DNA from: Xenococcaceae cyanobacterium MO_167.B27
GTDB lineage: Bacteria > Cyanobacteriota > Cyanobacteriia > Cyanobacteriales > Xenococcaceae
Direction of reading: 5' to 3'
Assembly (NCBI GenBank): GCA_030065935.1
Contig: JASJCP010000027.1
Location: forward strand, 1 to 62,949
DNA length: 62,949 bases
Made by a program: the position numbers and the translations under genes. Position 1 is the first letter of the stretch; each line of letters opens with the position of its first letter. Below are positions 26,534-35,998 of this stretch, piece after piece. Below the pieces are notes generated by a model that was given only the letters and a program-made list of their open reading frames with translations, was not told where the DNA came from and did no database searches.

Positions 26534-27520
26534 TTAGAAATTCATTTCGGCTGCTTGGACTCTTTCTACTTGTTTCTTCTTAACAACTAAAAGAATTTGG
26601 CAAAGCATTATACCGCCGATGAATACCATTAAGCCACCGATACGAGCAGGGCTTTGTAATACTACTTCGGTGTCTTTTTGTCCGAAACCACCAACGTTGG
26701 GGTTGTTGGTTAAGGGTTCACCAGCAGCAATTTCTTGTCCTTGACTTACAATCAATTCAGGACCAGCAGGAATGGTGTCAACTACAGTATCTTCACCAGT
26801 TTTGATTGTTACTTCGTAGCCTCCTATTTCTGTTTCGCTAATGCTAGCAATTGTTCCAGCTACAGAAGCTTTAACTTCATTATTATTGCTAGGGTCGCCT
26901 GTAGGATAAACTTGTCCTCTTCCACGGTTAGCACCTAAGTGAACTTGGAACTTACCGAAGTTGACATTTTTATCAGTGCTTGGGTCGGGAGCAAGTACAG
27001 GGAAGACAATCTCTTGATATTGATCTCCTGGTAAGGGACCTACTATATATACGTTTTCTTGGTCTTCTCTATATTTTTGGAAATATAGTCCGCCGACTTT
27101 TTCCTTCATTTCTTCGGGAATGCGGTCTTCTGGTGCAATTTTGAAGCCTTCGGGGAGCATTAATACTGCACCTACGTTTAAACCGCCTTTAGAGCCGTCT
27201 CCTAAGACTTGTTGACTCTCTAAGTCGTAAGGAATTTTTACTACTGCTTCAAAAACGCTATCAGGTAATACTGAGTGAGGTATTTCAATTTCTGCGGGTT
27301 TCTGCGCTAGGTGACAGTTAGCACATACAATTCTACCTGTAGGTTCTCTAGGAGTTTCAGGAGCAGTTTGCTGCGCCCAAAAGGGATAGGCGGATGCTGC
27401 TTGGGGTACAGCTAAATCACTAGCTAAAAATATAGCTAAAGTTGCGATCGCCAGAATGACTGTTTTGGTTACAGTCTCTTTTACAAAACGTCTTACTGCT
27501 AATGGTGCAGGTATTCTCAT
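26534..27520 (-). CDS. petA: Cytochrome f (cytochrome b6f complex)
   Basis: Cytochrome f accepts electrons from the Rieske protein and passes them to plastocyanin or cytochrome c6 in the thylakoid lumen. The 328-residue precursor has a signal peptide ending ASA, then YPFWAQQ, whose Tyr supplies the axial haem ligand. The haem-binding CANCH follows, then the lumenal beta domain and a C-terminal anchor (about 290-312) ending in [16 protein letters not shown] start at ATG 27520. A TTG at 27535 is also in frame, but the ATG gives the typical length. Co-transcribed downstream of petC. Confidence 0.97.
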   Translation of the reverse strand: MRIPAPLAVRRFVKETVTKTVILAIATLAIFLASDLAVPQAASAYPFWAQQTAPETPREPTGRIVCANCHLAQKPAEIEIPHSVLPDSVFEAVVKIPYDLESQQVLGDGSKGGLNVGAVLMLPEGFKIAPEDRIPEEMKEKVGGLYFQKYREDQENVYIVGPLPGDQYQEIVFPVLAPDPSTDKNVNFGKFQVHLGANRGRGQVYPTGDPSNNNEVKASVAGTIASISETEIGGYEVTIKTGEDTVVDTIPAGPELIVSQGQEIAAGEPLTNNPNVGGFGQKDTEVVLQSPARIGGLMVFIGGIMLCQILLVVKKKQVERVQAAEMNF

Positions 27521-27577
27521 CTCTCTTGTCAACAATTTTCAAATTCCAAAAAATTACTAATAGCTTGGTTGGGGAAA

Positions 27578-28120
27578 TTAGGCCCACCAAGGTTTATCTC
27601 CAGTACGGAAATCGGTTTCTGACCAAGTGCTAAATACTAGCTTGTCGTCTTCGGTCACATCTGCATGAGCTAGTGCTAAGGAAAGGGGTGCAGGTCCTCT
27701 TACTACTTTACCTGTTGCGTCATACTGAGAGCCATGACAAGGACACATAAACTTGTTTTCACTAGCATTCCAAGGAACAACACAACCTAAGTGGGTACAT
27801 ACTGCGTTGATTCCGTAGTTGGCGATCGCTCCATCTTCTTTTACTACTACGTAAGTAGGATCGCCTTTCAGTCCTTGAGCTAATTGGCGATCGCCAGGAA
27901 GATGATCTTTTAAATACTCACTAACAATAATGTCATTACCTAGTGCATCTTTAGCAGTCACGCCAGCACCAGCACCACCGCTAGAAGGAGGAATAAAGTA
28001 TTTTACTACTGGATATAATGCTCCCAAAGCTACTCCTGTGATTGAGCCAAAGGTGAGCAAGTTCATAAATTGTCTGCGCCCTAAATCTGGGACATCAGAA
28101 GAGCCTGAAATTTGAGCCAT
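27578..28120 (-). CDS. petC: Rieske iron-sulfur protein of cytochrome b6f
   Basis: The 180-residue [2Fe-2S] protein transfers electrons from plastoquinol to cytochrome f. It has an N-terminal membrane helix after the RRQFMNLL start (about 18-42), a Gly/Ala hinge (SSGGAGAGV), and cluster motifs CTHLGC and CPCHGS. First gene of the petC-petA operon, 57 bases from the petA ATG. It is divergent from the DUF3067 gene across a 324-base spacer that must contain both promoters. I see no consensus boxes or other genes there. Confidence 0.97.
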   Translation of the reverse strand: MAQISGSSDVPDLGRRQFMNLLTFGSITGVALGALYPVVKYFIPPSSGGAGAGVTAKDALGNDIIVSEYLKDHLPGDRQLAQGLKGDPTYVVVKEDGAIANYGINAVCTHLGCVVPWNASENKFMCPCHGSQYDATGKVVRGPAPLSLALAHADVTEDDKLVFSTWSETDFRTGDKPWWA

Positions 28121-28444
28121 AACTAAACGTCAATTGTATATTTTTGTAAACTAAGATTAAGGACAAGGTAATTGTATATGATGCTTTCTGCTGGATGGTT
28201 AAATCCCGATAAATGAATCTTTAGCAGAGTTGCAAAGTTTCTTGTCTTTAGAAAGATTAACAACTACTGTATTAAATTATTACAGAATTTGAGTCCCGAT
28301 CCCTCCGAAAGACTATGAATCAGCCAAAAAAAATTTAATTGATGGTTTATAGGAGAGATAAGAAGATTGCAATATTGGGGGATACAGAGCTTACAAGGTT
28401 TTTTAATTTAATTTTGGAATAGAGGCAATTTTTAAGAACTAATT

Positions 28445-28756
28445 ATGACAGGACAAGAGTTAAGGGGTATTTTACGGGAAAAATGGGGCTATTCTTTTGA
28501 TGTTCAGTTAAGGAAGGTCAAAGATAAGATCTATGTTCAAGTGATGTGGCGTTATCTAGAGCAAGCTTCTTTTCCTCTATCAGAAACAGAGTATCTCGAA
28601 CATTTAGATGCAGTTGCTAATTATCTCAATGCTTGGGGTGGAGTGGAGCAAGTCAAAGAATTCATTGTTAAAACTCGTGAAAAACCCCGTTTAGGTAAGG
28701 CTGTTAGTATTCCCCTAGACTTGGGGGAACGGGCTTCAGAGTGGATTATTGATTAG
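28445..28756 (+). CDS. DUF3067 family protein
   Basis: The 103-residue soluble protein (TGQELRGILREKWGYSFDVQL at the N-terminus, DLGERASEWI near the end) matches DUF3067, a family conserved in cyanobacteria and plants. Its biochemical role is not known to me. It stands divergent from petC, so a link to cytochrome b6f biogenesis or regulation is a reasonable guess. The stop codon TAG lies inside the first unit of a heptamer repeat. Confidence 0.8.
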   Translation: MTGQELRGILREKWGYSFDVQLRKVKDKIYVQVMWRYLEQASFPLSETEYLEHLDAVANYLNAWGGVEQVKEFIVKTREKPRLGKAVSIPLDLGERASEWIID

Positions 28757-28787
28757 TGGTTAGTGGTTAGTAGTTAGTGGTGAGTGG
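28753..28787. repeat. Heptanucleotide repeat TTAGTGG, five units
   Basis: Five contiguous seven-base units (TTAGTGG, TTAGTGG, TTAGTAG, TTAGTGG, TGAGTGG). The first contains the stop codon of the DUF3067 gene, so repeat expansion begins exactly at its 3' end. Confidence 0.75.
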
Positions 28788-29004
28788 TTGGGGGTTATTA
28801 GTACTTTTGTTTTAAGTTTTTCTCAGTAGTTACTTCTAGTTGTGAATCAGTATTTTTGACTATTATTGACAAGTTATAAGTATTTTAAACAAATAATTGA
28901 TTAAAGCTTCATTTTACTAGCAAATAAGTTTATTTAAGGTTTAAAATTAATACATACTATTATTTGCTGCGTATTTAGTTACATAATCAGTCAAAAAATT
29001 GAGA

Positions 29005-29919
29005 ATGACCCATACAAGTTTCAAACCACAATCTATAACAAGAGTAATAAGCTCAATACCTCTTTGTTTAAGTTTTGCTTTAATTAGTACTCACTCAGCA
29101 AAAGCTCTAACCATAACACCTACAAGTGATGGAAACACTTTAGTGGAGACTATTACGGGTTCTGGAATTACTATTGATCGATCATCAATTAACTTTATTG
29201 GAGCGAGTGGTTCATCAGGTACTTTTAGCGACGGTTTGGCTTCGGGAATTGGTATCGAATCAGGAATTATTTTAACTACTGGTCAGGCTTCATCTGCTAT
29301 CGGCTCTAACACTTCTGATGTTACTACAACTGTTAATGGTGTTGCTGGAGATAGTGATCTAGATGCTCTTAGTGGTGCGACTACTTCTGATGCGTCAGTT
29401 TTAGAGTTCGAGTTTGAATCTACAGGAGGAGATGTCTTCCTACAGTATGTTTTTGCTTCAGAAGAGTACAATGAATTCGACAGTGCGCCCTCTAATGATG
29501 TGCTGGCTTTCTTTCTAGATGGAGAAAATATTGCTCTAGTTCCAGACACAAATACTCCTGTTTCTGTTACTACTGTCAATGATGGTAATTTCTTATCAGG
29601 GGACGATCATTCCCAGTTCTACAACAATAATGACATTAGTGATGGGGGACCATTTTTTGATATCGAATATGATGGTTTCACTGATGTGTTTACCGCCAAA
29701 TTCTTAGGGTTAGCTCCTGGCTCTCATACACTTAAGTTAGCTATTGCTGATGGATTGGGTGATGGTGCTATTGATTCAGCAGTGTTTATTGCTAGTGGTA
29801 GCTTAACTGATAATGATGGTGACTCTACTACTGTTCCTGAACCAACTTGCATCTTAAGTCTATTAGGGATGGCATTTGTTGGCTCGACTGCTTTGAGTAA
29901 AAGAAAAAAAGTAGCTTAG
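29005..29919 (+). CDS. PEP-CTERM protein with a choice-of-anchor L domain
   Basis: The 304-residue exported protein has a signal peptide (about 1-35, ending HSAKA) and a choice-of-anchor L domain, recognised by GASGSSGTFSDG, GIILTTGQASSAIGSN, LQYVFASEEYNEF, NDVLAFFLDG and LKLAIADGLGDGAIDSAVFI. The C-terminal sorting signal is TVPEPTCI, a hydrophobic helix, then KRKKVA. The domain is typical of surface proteins with variable anchors. I start at ATG 29005. A TTG two codons earlier is in frame but less likely. It stands alone. No exosortase is nearby. Confidence 0.82.
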   Translation: MTHTSFKPQSITRVISSIPLCLSFALISTHSAKALTITPTSDGNTLVETITGSGITIDRSSINFIGASGSSGTFSDGLASGIGIESGIILTTGQASSAIGSNTSDVTTTVNGVAGDSDLDALSGATTSDASVLEFEFESTGGDVFLQYVFASEEYNEFDSAPSNDVLAFFLDGENIALVPDTNTPVSVTTVNDGNFLSGDDHSQFYNNNDISDGGPFFDIEYDGFTDVFTAKFLGLAPGSHTLKLAIADGLGDGAIDSAVFIASGSLTDNDGDSTTVPEPTCILSLLGMAFVGSTALSKRKKVA

Positions 29920-30001
29920 ATTTCAGAGAGCTTTAGTCTAGTAGCGGATTTAATAGACAAAGCTGTACAATCTTTGACAAGATGTCAAGGAAAATAACTC
30001 A

Positions 30002-30109
30002 ATGCGACCAGGAGAATTTGCCAAGCGAATTGGAGTAAGTGTCAAAACTCTTCATCGATGGGATGAAACAGGAAAATTACCTGCTAAACGAATAGTTCTA
30101 AGCTTGTGA
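30002..30109 (+). pseudogene. Truncated N-terminus of an IS607-type serine recombinase
   Basis: A 35-codon frame (MRPGEFAKRIGVSVKTLHRW, then DETGKLPAKR) is the MerR-like helix-turn-helix of IS607 TnpA. It ends at TGA soon after LPAKR, and the catalytic serine-recombinase domain is absent. The palindrome TTGACA-AGA-TGTCAA (29974-29988) and AAGG lie just before it, probably the intact left end of the element. This appears to be a decayed insertion. A tnpB lies about 1 kb downstream, but hisIE lies between them and the tnpB is on the other strand. Confidence 0.7.
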
Positions 30110-30222
30110 ACTACACTTACTTAAATAAACTTTAGCAAAAAACAGTTTATTTCTTCTAATGATAAGATTGACCAGGGTTTCCGCCCTTAAAGGATGAATT
30201 GTGAGGGATGAATTATCAGGGG

Positions 30223-30266
30223 TCGCTAGACTTCGTCGCCCTTCACCGAACGCGCACCTTCGGTGA
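30223..30266. repeat. Dispersed TTCG-rich hairpin repeat
   Basis: TCACCGAA (30243-30250) and TTCGGTGA (30259-30266) form a hairpin, preceded by ACTTCGTCGCCCTTC. It shares words with repeats in comEC (3988) and near 8757. The rest of 30110-30359 has no gene. Confidence 0.55.
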
Positions 30267-30359
30267 GAGGAGTGAGGAAAGTTTTTCCCACTTATTTATA
30301 GTCTATTGATATTTCCCGATCCTTTATCCGTTATCCCTCGTATCCCCAAACCCTCATCC

Positions 30360-30998
30360 TTATTTTGAGTTTCTTCTTTTATCTAATTGGCGATAGACAT
30401 CACGGATATCTACATTGTGATGAGCTAAAGCTACTAGGGTGTGATAGAACAAGTCTGCTACTTCAGATGCAATTGCATCTTGGTCATCATCTTTACACGC
30501 CATAACTACTTCTGCGGATTCTTCCCCAATTTTTTTCAGAATCTTATTATCTCCCCCTGCAAATAACTTACAAGTGTAAGAACTTTCTACGGGGTGTTTT
30601 TGGCGATTGCGAATTACTTTAAATACTTCTGATAAAGTATCTGCTGGAGGAGTATCTTTACTATCTGCTACTTGATGGAAACAGCTTCTTTCTCCTGTAT
30701 GACAAGCAATGTCTCCTATTTGTTCGATAGTTATCAGCAACGCATCACTATCACAGTCGTAACGAATACTCTTCACTTTCTGAATATGTCCTGATGTTGC
30801 GCCTTTATGCCATAATTCTTGTCGGGAGCGACTCCAGTACCAAGTTTCACCTGTTTCCAGGGTTTTCTGTAAAGATTCTCGATTCATCCAAGCCATCATC
30901 AACACTGTACCATCGAGATAGTCTTGTGCGATGGCTGGTACTAATCCTTGTTCATTGTAGCGGATTTGATCTAAAGGAATTACTTGAGATAAAGACAT
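30360..30998 (-). CDS. hisIE: Bifunctional phosphoribosyl-AMP cyclohydrolase / phosphoribosyl-ATP pyrophosphatase
   Basis: The 212-residue protein carries out the second and third steps of histidine biosynthesis. The HisI half (about 1-115) has [21 protein letters not shown], the metal-binding YDCDSDALL and CHTGERSCF. The HisE half (about 118-210) has [22 protein letters not shown] and EVADLFYH. It lies 56 bases downstream of the tnpB at 31055 on the same strand, so its native promoter has probably been displaced by that insertion. Confidence 0.96.
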   Translation of the reverse strand: MSLSQVIPLDQIRYNEQGLVPAIAQDYLDGTVLMMAWMNRESLQKTLETGETWYWSRSRQELWHKGATSGHIQKVKSIRYDCDSDALLITIEQIGDIACHTGERSCFHQVADSKDTPPADTLSEVFKVIRNRQKHPVESSYTCKLFAGGDNKILKKIGEESAEVVMACKDDDQDAIASEVADLFYHTLVALAHHNVDIRDVYRQLDKRRNSK

Positions 30999-31054
30999 TA
31001 TTATGAGCGAGATTGTTTAGCGGACTGGATACCTTATTGACATTCTGCGCCTCT

Positions 31055-32257
31055 TTAGAGCCCAGATTCTTGGTTCAACGAGTCTCCATAACCCAGCAGG
31101 TTTTCACCAACTGAGCTAGAGGAAGTCTCTCCCCAAGCGTGAGTTAGGGCGTGCCCCGCCCTACGCAACCCTCGTTGCAAAATAATTATGGCTGACTCAA
31201 TATCTCGATGTTCTTGATGCCCACAAGTACATTGATGGGTTCGAGTTGATAGAGTTTTCTTCACCAATCTCCCGCATTTAGTACACTCTTGACTTGAGTA
31301 GGCAGCAGGAACAGGAATGGCTATCTTACCATATTTACTGGCAAAATACTCTAGCCAAGTCCGAAACTGATACCAGCCAGCGTCATTAATTGATTTAGAG
31401 AGCTTTCCTATCTTTACCATGTTCGCTATTCTTAAATCTTCATAGGCTATCAAATCGTTAGATTGAATTAAGCGGAGTGCTAATCTTTTAGCGTGTTCTT
31501 TTCGCTGCCTACTTACTTTTAAGTGTTTGCGAGCATAACGGTTTAGAGCTTTCTTATAGTTGTTGGTTTGGGGTTGTCCTTTGCGGAATTTTTTAGATTT
31601 TTGACGATTTAAACGATTAAGCTGCTTTTCTCCTGTGCGATAAAACCTAGGGTTAGGCTCTTGATGTTTGTTGCTGTCAGAGTAAAAATATTCTAAGCCA
31701 ACATCTAGACCTACTGCTTTTTTAGTAGGAAGTGTGTCTATTTGAACATCCACAGAAACACAAAATTGACAGTAATAACCATCTGCTCGCCTAATTAAAC
31801 GAACTCTTTTAATTTGTTTCTCGTCATAGAAAGCTAAATCCCAAGTACCAACCAACTTAAACTTACCGATATTATTTTTGTCAGTAAATTGAATATGTTT
31901 TGGATCTAAAAGTTTCCAACACTGAGTTTTAAACTCAACAGAACGACTGTTCTTTTTAAACCGTGGATAACCTTTTTTACCTGGTACTTTCTTTTTGCAA
32001 TTGTCATAGAATCTAGCTATGGACGACCAAGCTCGTTCAGCACTAGCTTGTCTAGACATAGCGTTAAGTTTGCTGGCAAACCAATACTCTTTAGCTAACT
32101 GTTTTGTGTACTTGCTTAAGTCAGCACGAGATACTTTTGAATTGTCCATCCAAAATCTAACGCATTTATTTCTAATAAATTGCGCTGTTCGGATAGCTTC
32201 ATCAATAGCTTTATATTGGTGTTGTTTGCCTTTTAACTTAAACTCTAGAACAATCAT
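31055..32257 (-). CDS. tnpB: TnpB RNA-guided nuclease (IS200/IS605 or IS607 accessory gene)
   Basis: The 400-residue protein has the TnpB layout: a WED/REC-like N-terminal half, then a split RuvC with Asp185 (VGLDVG), Glu273 (AYEDL) and Asp352 (HRDIESA). The zinc finger is Cys325, Cys328, Cys343 and Cys345 (CTKC, CTC). All three catalytic acids are present, so it may be active, although the usual Asn after the last Asp is Glu. TnpB proteins cut DNA guided by an RNA made from the 3' end of the gene and the adjacent element end. Here that end would lie in 30999-31150. No TnpA partner is adjacent. Confidence 0.9.
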   Translation of the reverse strand: MIVLEFKLKGKQHQYKAIDEAIRTAQFIRNKCVRFWMDNSKVSRADLSKYTKQLAKEYWFASKLNAMSRQASAERAWSSIARFYDNCKKKVPGKKGYPRFKKNSRSVEFKTQCWKLLDPKHIQFTDKNNIGKFKLVGTWDLAFYDEKQIKRVRLIRRADGYYCQFCVSVDVQIDTLPTKKAVGLDVGLEYFYSDSNKHQEPNPRFYRTGEKQLNRLNRQKSKKFRKGQPQTNNYKKALNRYARKHLKVSRQRKEHAKRLALRLIQSNDLIAYEDLRIANMVKIGKLSKSINDAGWYQFRTWLEYFASKYGKIAIPVPAAYSSQECTKCGRLVKKTLSTRTHQCTCGHQEHRDIESAIIILQRGLRRAGHALTHAWGETSSSSVGENLLGYGDSLNQESGL

Positions 32258-32310
32258 AACTATATACTAACACACTCAGCATATAATTCGCCTATGACGG
32301 TGAATAAATA

Positions 32311-32441
32311 GGGCGCAAGTTCCTTGCGCCCGTACATAATTATTAAGTATTAAGTATTAAGTATTACTCCCTCTGCTACCCCTACTCCCTATTCCCTACT
32401 CTCCCACTCGCGAAGTGACAAGCGTTGGTCTAGCTTCGCGA
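32311..32441. repeat. Cluster of hairpin and heptamer repeats
   Basis: GGGCGCAAG-TTC-CTTGCGCCC (32311-32331) is a nine-base-pair hairpin. TTAAGTA is repeated three times at 32343-32363. TCGCGAAG (32408-32415) and CTTCGCGA (32434-32441) form an inverted repeat. This is a repeat landing site between tnpB and the methyltransferase gene, with no coding content. Confidence 0.7.
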
Positions 32442-32494
32442 CGAGTTGGGTCTCCCGAATCACTATTCCCCATTCCCCATTCCCTTATAAAAAC

Positions 32495-33247
32495 ATGAAT
32501 AATCAAAATTGGAATGTTCAACAGTATAAAGAAAGTGCGAGTTTTGTTCCTCAGTTGGGAACTCCAGTAATGGAACTTTTAGCACCGCAAAAAGGAGAGA
32601 AAATTCTCGATCTTGGTTGTGGCGATGGAAAACTAACTCTAGAAATAAAAAAATGTGGATGTGATGTTCTGGGTATCGACTCCAGTATAGCAATGGTTAA
32701 TGCAGCTAAACAACTAGGTTTGAATGCACAGATTTTAAATGGTGAAAGTTTAAATTTTAATCAAGAATTTGATGCTGTATTTAGTAATGCTGCTTTGCAT
32801 TGGATGACTAATTCACATCAAGTAGCAGCAGGAGTTTATCAAGCATTAAAGCCCAAGGGAAGATTTGTGGGAGAATTTGGCGGAAAGGGAAATATTCAAG
32901 ATATTGTAGTTACAATGTCAGCAATTTTTCAAGAATTTCCTGAATTTGGAGAATTTAATAATCCTTGGTATTTTCCTTCAGTTGCAGAATATTCTAAAGT
33001 GTTAACAAAAGCAGGGTTTAATATGGAATATATCGAATTAATCCCACGACCAACCCCTCTTAGTAATGGTATTACTCCGTGGTTGAAAATTTTTGCTAAT
33101 GGTATTACGAATCATTTAAACAAGGAACAGCAAGAAATTTTTATCAAGGAAGCAGAAACTAGATTATATCCTTTGATTTTTTCAGAAACTCAAGGTTGGG
33201 TTGCTGATTATGTTCGCCTTAGATTTAAAGCAATTAAGAATCCTTAG
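32495..33247 (+). CDS. Class I SAM-dependent methyltransferase
   Basis: The 250-residue protein has the Rossmann-fold motif I ILDLGCGDGKLTLEI (about 37-51), motif II VLGIDSS, and SNAALHWM near 98-105. It resembles trans-aconitate 2-methyltransferase-like enzymes (COG4106), which is a broad resemblance. The substrate cannot be inferred. It stands alone between repeat-rich spacers. Confidence 0.85.
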   Translation: MNNQNWNVQQYKESASFVPQLGTPVMELLAPQKGEKILDLGCGDGKLTLEIKKCGCDVLGIDSSIAMVNAAKQLGLNAQILNGESLNFNQEFDAVFSNAALHWMTNSHQVAAGVYQALKPKGRFVGEFGGKGNIQDIVVTMSAIFQEFPEFGEFNNPWYFPSVAEYSKVLTKAGFNMEYIELIPRPTPLSNGITPWLKIFANGITNHLNKEQQEIFIKEAETRLYPLIFSETQGWVADYVRLRFKAIKNP

Positions 33248-33617
33248 AAAGGTAAATACTGAAATTTAATACAAGTAGTTAGAGATCAATAAAAACAACT
33301 ATATTAAGAAGCATGAAACAACTATTCTAGGGTTCATTCATGAATTATACCAATTATCGAAACTAACTAAATACATGAGAAATTACTTTTTATTAGAAAA
33401 AAGCTCCCAAACCCTTGTTTTATCTGTTAGCTGCTCCCTGTTGCCTGTTGCCTATTGCCTTTTCCTCTACTAAGTCTCTTATTACTTTTGAGAAATGATA
33501 TTACCCCTACTAACTACTATAAGGGCGCAAGCCTTTAAAGATAAGGACGCACGCCTTTAGCTCCTACACAAATAATTAACTTTATTTGTGTCCCAATAGC
33601 CATAAGTTATCGTTTTA
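33248..33617. other. Repeat-bearing spacer
   Basis: The 370-base spacer contains two related dyads, AAGGGCGCAAGCCTTT (33521-33536) and AAGGACGCACGCCTTT (33543-33558), 22 bases apart. The first is shared with 26419-26433. GTTGCCTGTTGCC low-complexity sequence lies near 33430-33455. No gene is seen. Confidence 0.5.
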
Positions 33618-34202
33618 ATGTCAATGAATTATATTAATCTCGAATCATACCAATATTTTTTAGTAATTGACCTGGAAGCTACTTGTAGTAGTAAAAAAGA
33701 AATAGCTCCACAAGAAATGGAAATTATCGAAATTGGCGCAGTAATGGTAGAAGCTAAAAATCTGAATATTTTAAGTGAGTTTCAAACCTTTATTAAGCCT
33801 GTTCGCCATCCGATTTTGACGGAATTTTGTACCGAATTAACGTCTATTACTCAAGAACAAATAGACAAAGCACCAGATTATCAAGAGGCGATCGCAATTT
33901 TTAAGCAATGGCTATATCAATATTCTAATTTTATCTTTGGTTCTTGGGGGGATTATGACCGTAAACAGTTTCAACAAGATAGTGATTTTCATCAGTTACC
34001 TTATCCTATTAGTAGTGGACATATTAATCTTAAAAAACTATTTTCTACTAATCAAGGATTTAAAAACCGTTATGGTATGGCGCAAGCTTTAAAATTAGCA
34101 GGAATCAAATTAGAAGGTACTCATCATCGTGGTATTGATGATGCTAAAAATATTGCCCAACTAATGCCTTATATTTTAGGAAGAAAAAAAATCAATTCTT
34201 AG
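33618..34202 (+). CDS. DEDDh-type 3'-5' exonuclease
   Basis: The 194-residue protein is a single exonuclease domain of the ERI-1/KapD type. Exo I is VIDLEATC (Asp and Glu near 18-20), Exo II lies around GSWGDYDRKQF, and Exo III is HHRGIDDAKNIAQL with the His and Asp. The family trims RNA or DNA 3' ends. The bacterial substrate is unknown. It is followed by the right end of an IS605 element. Confidence 0.88.
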   Translation: MSMNYINLESYQYFLVIDLEATCSSKKEIAPQEMEIIEIGAVMVEAKNLNILSEFQTFIKPVRHPILTEFCTELTSITQEQIDKAPDYQEAIAIFKQWLYQYSNFIFGSWGDYDRKQFQQDSDFHQLPYPISSGHINLKKLFSTNQGFKNRYGMAQALKLAGIKLEGTHHRGIDDAKNIAQLMPYILGRKKINS

Positions 34203-34428
34203 AAAAGTAATAACTTGTCTGCTTCAAGATCAATATTAGGAAAAGAAACTGTCTGGTAATGACGTACTGCCGGGGGTTTCTTGCCTAGATAAGTGCCGAG
34301 CCTCCAAATACCAATCTGCGAGGATTGGAAGCCCGTACTCTATCCGTTATAGATTCGATAGCGTCAAATATAATAATTGAACCTCTAAGACTAACTCTGC
34401 AAGTATAGTCTTAGATTCTGAAGACAAA

Positions 34429-35940
34429 TCACCTTGTCTCCCATTCCTTAAAATCCAATAATTCTAGTTGAATGTATTTGATTTTATTAGGATTACCAGA
34501 CTCACTAACCAACGTCGGTGATAACTTCCTCTTGGGAGAATCTGTTGATTCAGATTTGGTCGTAACTTTCGGGCTGACCACCCGTAGGGTATCTATACCA
34601 AGCTTTTCTTTCCCACGTTGCGCCAATACACATCCTGCCTGAGTATCAGCATCTTCGTGGTGGGAGCAATTTTCACAGACAAACTTTTCCTTGTCCCGAT
34701 TTTTGGGGCTAACATACCCACATTGATGGCATTCTTGAGATGAACCACGTGGATTTACTTCAATTACCCAGTTCCCTAATTTAGCTGCTTGATGTTTGGT
34801 TTTTTGTCGCAGTGAGTACCAGGCAGCGTCAGAAATAGCTTTGTTCAATTGTGATTTAGCTTTCTGATTATTCCTTAAATACCTACCAGTTTCAGGACAG
34901 AGTTTAGGTTTGCATCGTCGCTTCATACCTTGAATATTTAATGCTTCAAATGAGATAACATCAGCCATAGAAGCTATTTTTTTCCCTAACTTCCATTGAA
35001 AATCCTGACGACGACGACGAATATCTCTATGAACTTTGGCTACAACTTTTCCCGCTTTTTTCCAATTGTTACTACCTTTTTTCTTACGAGATAAACGCTT
35101 TTGTCTTATTCTTAACCTTCGTTCTAATTTCTTACTGATATTCGGGTTAGGAATTGTCTCACTCGTGCTGAATGCAGCTATTTTTTTAATGCCGACATCA
35201 CAACCAATGATAGTATTTAACTCATCTTCAACTTTTGGACAATAATCAGGAATCGTTCGATCTCTTAGTAATACAGATACGTACCAATCCTCTATATCAA
35301 GAGTTATTGTTACTGTCCTAATCTCCCAGTTATCACCAATATTTCTAGATTTGGCAAATTTCATCCAGCCTAGTTTTGGGAATTTGATTCGATTCCCTTG
35401 TATTTTCACTGTCCCTGGCTTAAATTCAATACCTATATCACGAGTTTTCTTGAATCTAGGAAATTTAGCTCGTCCTGAAAAGAAATTGTTAAATGCCTTA
35501 TCTTGATGTCTTAAGGCTTGCTGCAATACATCAGAACTGACATCTTCATACCAAGGTTTCGTTTGTCGCCAATTAGTAGAAAAAGATGAATGAATCTCAA
35601 AACTAGATCGTCGAGGATTAAAAGGAGGACAAGACTGACGGGGTTTCCCCGTCAGCTTAATATGTCCGTTTTTATTTTTATTTCCACGTCTATGGGGGGG
35701 GTTATCTTCTTTCCAAAATTCTCCTTTAGATGCGGACTTATTTACCGAACAAGTTAAGGGGGTAGCAACTCCCTTACTTCTGAGATTACAAAACTCACCC
35801 TGTTTGAAACTATCGTGATAAGTGTCTATTCGGTCAGCTAAACATACATTAAGCAGTGAACGTATTTTGCTTTGCCATTCACTGAGTCTAGTAGATTGTG
35901 CAGAAGAGGGGTATAACTTAAAGCGATATGTAACTTGCAT
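34429..35940 (-). CDS. tnpB: TnpB RNA-guided nuclease of the IS605 element
   Basis: The 503-residue protein keeps the RuvC acids Asp248 (GCDVG), Glu332 (FEALNI) and Asp432 (EDADTQAG), and the zinc finger CHQC/CENC. I start at ATG 35940 (MQVTYRFKLYP) because GGAGG lies five bases upstream. A longer frame to 36159 runs back across tnpA and is not real. Residues about 52-125 are a Pro/Lys/Arg/Ser-rich insert not usual for TnpB, coded by DNA with a perfect nine-base-pair hairpin (35635-35655) and a run of eight G (35694-35701). The gene may therefore have captured a repeat. The C-terminal tail after the RuvC is also long. Confidence 0.88.
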   Translation of the reverse strand: MQVTYRFKLYPSSAQSTRLSEWQSKIRSLLNVCLADRIDTYHDSFKQGEFCNLRSKGVATPLTCSVNKSASKGEFWKEDNPPHRRGNKNKNGHIKLTGKPRQSCPPFNPRRSSFEIHSSFSTNWRQTKPWYEDVSSDVLQQALRHQDKAFNNFFSGRAKFPRFKKTRDIGIEFKPGTVKIQGNRIKFPKLGWMKFAKSRNIGDNWEIRTVTITLDIEDWYVSVLLRDRTIPDYCPKVEDELNTIIGCDVGIKKIAAFSTSETIPNPNISKKLERRLRIRQKRLSRKKKGSNNWKKAGKVVAKVHRDIRRRRQDFQWKLGKKIASMADVISFEALNIQGMKRRCKPKLCPETGRYLRNNQKAKSQLNKAISDAAWYSLRQKTKHQAAKLGNWVIEVNPRGSSQECHQCGYVSPKNRDKEKFVCENCSHHEDADTQAGCVLAQRGKEKLGIDTLRVVSPKVTTKSESTDSPKRKLSPTLVSESGNPNKIKYIQLELLDFKEWETR

Positions 35941-35998
35941 TGCCCCTCCTAACTCAATTTGATAAACTAGGACTAAGTATATCACATTAGCTATAGTA

